Positions 61,608-64,000 of a stretch of DNA of 64,000 bases are shown here, piece by piece. The translations under genes and the position numbers were made by a program. Source of the DNA: Parapusillimonas granuli. GTDB taxonomy: Bacteria > Pseudomonadota > Gammaproteobacteria > Burkholderiales > Burkholderiaceae_B. The stretch's first letter is position 1. Every line of letters begins with the position of its first letter. The stretch lies in NCBI RefSeq assembly GCF_013416525.1, contig NZ_JACCEM010000002.1, positions 62,001 through 126,000 on the forward strand. Direction: 5' to 3'. The notes under the pieces are model-generated. The model was not told the origin of the DNA. It did no database searches and was given only the letters and a program-made list of their open reading frames with translations.

Positions 61608-63026
61608 TTAATCGCTCTTGCGGTGGCGCCGGCCGGCGGCGGGCGGTTCTTCGGCAAGGCCTCGCAACAGCTCCGACACCGCCCGCACGCTACCCAAGTC
61701 CGGCAGCCGCGGGATCGCCTCCAGCAAGGCATCCACCCGTTCCGCCGGCAGCGCCATGCCCGCCAGCAGCCGGAACTTCTCCACCAGTTCCTGCTCGCCC
61801 AGCGGATTGTCGTGGCCGCCCCTGGGCTGCTCCGACTGCACCGTATGAACCTGGCCGGACGACATGCGCACACTCACCCGCCCCGCGCGTATGCCCGGCA
61901 GCAGCGCCGTCAGGGCCGGATCCTCCAGCACCCTGATCTTCCCCAGCAAAGCCTGCAGGCGCGGGTCCCGCAGATGCGCGTCGGTATAGACATCCAGCGC
62001 ATTCGACCCATACACCGCCCGCGCCGCCACGTTGTACGGAATGGAATGCTTCGCCGCGTAGGCGTTGGCCACGCTGGTGCCGCTCAAGCGTGTCGCGGGA
62101 TCGTAGGTGTGGACCTCGATCTCTTCGATGGCGTCGAGCGCGATGTCCCGGCTGGCCAGGATGGCGGCCATCGCCTCTATGGGCGCATGATTCCAGCGGC
62201 TGCAGGCGTGGATCTTGAAGTAATTGCGGGTGATGTAATAGGGCTGCAGCGCCGTCCCGACGCGGAGGTCGAACGCGCTGCCCAGCACCTTCCCGAACAC
62301 GGATTCCAGCGCGCCCGGCTCGCCGCTGAAACCGGCCTGGGCCAGGCGCACCGCCAGCAGGCCGTTGTGATTGGTGAAGCCGGTGAAAAGGTTGCGCACC
62401 GATGCGCCGGCGTTGGCGGCGTTCTGGGACGACGCAATGCACAGGCCCGCCGCGAGCTCCAGCGCCGTGGCGGTCTGCGCGGCGTCCAGGCCCAGCAGCA
62501 CGGCGGCGCCGGCGGCGGTGCCCACGATGGTATGCGTGCCGAAGGGGTGCACGGGCCCGCGCAGCCGCGTGGCCGCCCCCACCCGCACGGCGATTTCATA
62601 GCCCACGATGAAGGCATGCATCAATTGCGCGCCGCTCGCGTCCCGCTCTTCGGCCAAGGCCCATAGCGCCGGCAGCATGTGTATGGACGGATGGTTGACG
62701 GCGTACTGGTTGCCCTCGTCGAGCTCCAGCGACACCCCGCCCGTGCCGTTCACCAGCGCGGCCACGTGGCCGGCCGCCGTGTGGCGGGATCCCAGTATGG
62801 TGGCGCCGCCCGCGCCCAGCTCCGGCGCCATCCCGGCAAGCTTCCTGACCTCGGCCAGGGTCGATCCGCCCAGCATCACGCCCAGCGTGTCGCGCACGAT
62901 CCTCAAGGCGTGGGCGACCACTTCCGGCGGGTGCTGCGTCCATGAGGACGAATGCGCCAGCCGCGCCAGGGCAAGCGCGCTTGCCGAAGGCGGCGCGGTG
63001 ACGGCGTCGAACGAAGTTTTGGGCAT
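61608..63026 (-). CDS. MmgE/PrpD-family protein
   Basis: The 472-residue protein belongs to the MmgE/PrpD family, which includes 2-methylcitrate dehydratase and cis-aconitate decarboxylase. Family stretches are LARLAHSSSWTQHPPEVVAHALRIVRDTLGVMLGG in part (residues 20-54), LDEGNQYAVNHPSIHMLPALWA, GTAAGAAVLLGLDAAQTATALELA and THFKIHACSRWNH-like NYFKIHACSRWNHAPIEA. It probably dehydrates or decarboxylates a small polycarboxylate; the substrate is not evident. AAAGGAGGG lies six bases before the ATG at 63026. Confidence 0.92.
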   Translation of the reverse strand: MPKTSFDAVTAPPSASALALARLAHSSSWTQHPPEVVAHALRIVRDTLGVMLGGSTLAEVRKLAGMAPELGAGGATILGSRHTAAGHVAALVNGTGGVSLELDEGNQYAVNHPSIHMLPALWALAEERDASGAQLMHAFIVGYEIAVRVGAATRLRGPVHPFGTHTIVGTAAGAAVLLGLDAAQTATALELAAGLCIASSQNAANAGASVRNLFTGFTNHNGLLAVRLAQAGFSGEPGALESVFGKVLGSAFDLRVGTALQPYYITRNYFKIHACSRWNHAPIEAMAAILASRDIALDAIEEIEVHTYDPATRLSGTSVANAYAAKHSIPYNVAARAVYGSNALDVYTDAHLRDPRLQALLGKIRVLEDPALTALLPGIRAGRVSVRMSSGQVHTVQSEQPRGGHDNPLGEQELVEKFRLLAGMALPAERVDALLEAIPRLPDLGSVRAVSELLRGLAEEPPAAGRRHRKSD

Positions 63027-63057
63027 GTGAGCCCTCCTTTGCGGCGGGGCTGCGCGG

Positions 63058-64000
63058 CTATCGATATGCCGCCCAGCGATTGATGTGATAGGGACGTTCG
63101 GCCAGGCAGAGGCAGAACGCCCCGACGGCCTTGGACAGTTTTTCGGCCAGTTCGCGCCGCTCGGCGGTCGACGCCCGCAGGCGTTCCTGGGCGCGCTCGA
63201 CCTCGCCGCGCAGCGCCGCCAGGTCCACGCGCACCAGTCGGCGTTCCCGGACGACGAACTCGCCGCCCACCATGACGTCCCGCAGCGAGGCGCCGTCCTC
63301 CACGTGGACGAGCTGGTTGACGACGTCGTTGCGCGGCACCCAATTGATGTGCCCGAGATCCAGAAAGACGATGTCCGCCTTGTATCCCGGATCGATGCGC
63401 CCCAGCATGCCGCCAAAGCCCAGGCAGCGCGCGCTGCCTTCGGTGGCGGCGTGCAAGGCTTCGCGCGTGGAGATCCAGTTCGCGTAGTCCGGCCCGAGGA
63501 CCTTGGAGGCCAGCGAGGCCAGGCGCTGCGCTTCGTACATGTTCTGGTTGTCGGAACTGGTCGAGCCATCGGTGCCGATGCCCACGTTGACGCCGTGGTC
63601 GAGCATGGCCCGGAAATCGGCGATGCCGCTGCCCAGGCGCATATTGCAGCCGGGGTTGTGCGCGATGGACGCCCCCCGCTCGCCCACGATGCGCAGGTCC
63701 GCGTCATCCAGCCATATGGCGTGCGCCAGGACGAAGCCCGGATTCAGCATGCCGAGCGCATCCAGCTGCGCCACCACGCTGCGGCCGTAGCGCTCCTGGT
63801 AGGCCAGGGCCTGGACCTTGGATTCGGCTATGTGGGTATGGATGCCTATGCCCAGGTCCGCGGCCACGTCCCGGCACGCCAGCAGGTAGTCGTCGCTGCA
63901 TACCAGGGGGATGGTGGGCGCCAGCGCGACCTTGATGCGGTCGCCGTCGCCCTCCGTGCGCAGGAAGGCGTCCACTTCGGACAGGATGCGGCGGTGGTCC
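63058..64000 (-). CDS. Amidohydrolase (ATZ/TRZ-like), 5' end beyond the window
   Basis: This metal-dependent hydrolase of the amidohydrolase superfamily is cut by the right edge; its frame is still open at 64000. About 314 residues remain. Visible metal-site motifs are GIHTHIAES, VLAHAIWLDDADL and GIGTDGSTSSDNQNMYEA, and the C-terminus carries the ancillary beta-domain (GYKADIVFLDLGHINWVPRND). Members deaminate or hydrolyse N-heterocycles and similar compounds. It heads the visible part of the minus-strand catabolic operon, 31 bp upstream of the MmgE/PrpD gene. A GTG near 63973 is internal, not the true start. Confidence 0.92.
   Translation of the reverse strand, partial: DHRRILSEVDAFLRTEGDGDRIKVALAPTIPLVCSDDYLLACRDVAADLGIGIHTHIAESKVQALAYQERYGRSVVAQLDALGMLNPGFVLAHAIWLDDADLRIVGERGASIAHNPGCNMRLGSGIADFRAMLDHGVNVGIGTDGSTSSDNQNMYEAQRLASLASKVLGPDYANWISTREALHAATEGSARCLGFGGMLGRIDPGYKADIVFLDLGHINWVPRNDVVNQLVHVEDGASLRDVMVGGEFVVRERRLVRVDLAALRGEVERAQERLRASTAERRELAEKLSKAVGAFCLCLAERPYHINRWAAYR

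Noticed and set aside
1-64000. CRISPR arrays, rRNA genes, complete insertion sequences and plasmid origins
   Set aside because: No regularly spaced repeats, no rRNA-like sequence and no transposase or replication genes were seen anywhere in the window.

Overview
The window is G+C-rich, densely coded bacterial DNA. It carries six Bug/TctC-type periplasmic solute-binding genes (one broken), many LysR regulators, CaiB-type CoA transferase and acyl-CoA catabolic genes, and a cheW-cheR-cheB-cheD cluster. This mix points to a betaproteobacterium of the Burkholderiales, most likely Alcaligenaceae (Bordetella/Achromobacter-like). Genus and species cannot be fixed from the sequence alone.

Layout. 0-3 kb: the end of a chemotaxis operon (cheW partial, cheR, cheB, cheD, with overlapping reading frames). 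3-10.2 kb: a 1219-residue BTAD/cyclase-like/AAA-type regulator divergent from a 1113-residue secreted protein with N-terminal NPDV repeats and a few C-terminal RTX nonapeptides. 10.2-18.5 kb: a patch of visibly lower G+C. It opens with a 183-bp tandem duplication that copies the 3' end of the RTX gene and closes at the 3' end of a tRNA-Asn gene. It holds a degenerate ChrR-type cupin plus amine oxidase, an MFS/AraC divergent pair, a LysR-dehydrogenase-Bug set and a decayed histidine-kinase fragment, but no integrase.

18.7-33.2 kb: housekeeping and transport genes: DMT exporter, patatin, a YeiE/YeiH-like divergent pair, SirB2, an SbmA/YddA-like ABC transporter, carbonic anhydrase, TerC, two AI-2E-family permeases, MAPEG, tRNA-Thr and NhaA (with a possible ion-responsive leader). 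33.3-46.5 kb: four cyclic-di-GMP proteins (three GGDEF cyclases and a globin-coupled GGDEF-EAL protein). Interleaved with them are two exported methyltransferase-like proteins flanking an amino-acid permease, a carboxylesterase, a Bug protein and a DUF2165 membrane protein.

46.7-55.5 kb: a CoA-thioester catabolic locus. A minus-strand operon (CoA transferase, enoyl-CoA hydratase, quinone oxidoreductase) diverges from a fused double acyl-CoA dehydrogenase plus Bug gene. A second Bug gene and its divergent LysR gene follow, and two promoters in this locus share the same conserved upstream module. 56-64 kb: a LysR gene whose ribosome-binding site lies in a 12-bp hairpin, a Bug pseudogene, and a minus-strand catabolic operon (amidohydrolase, MmgE/PrpD, 3-hydroxyisobutyrate dehydrogenase-like, AA_synth-family protein, frameshifted Bug, 2-hydroxyacid dehydrogenase) that runs off the right edge.
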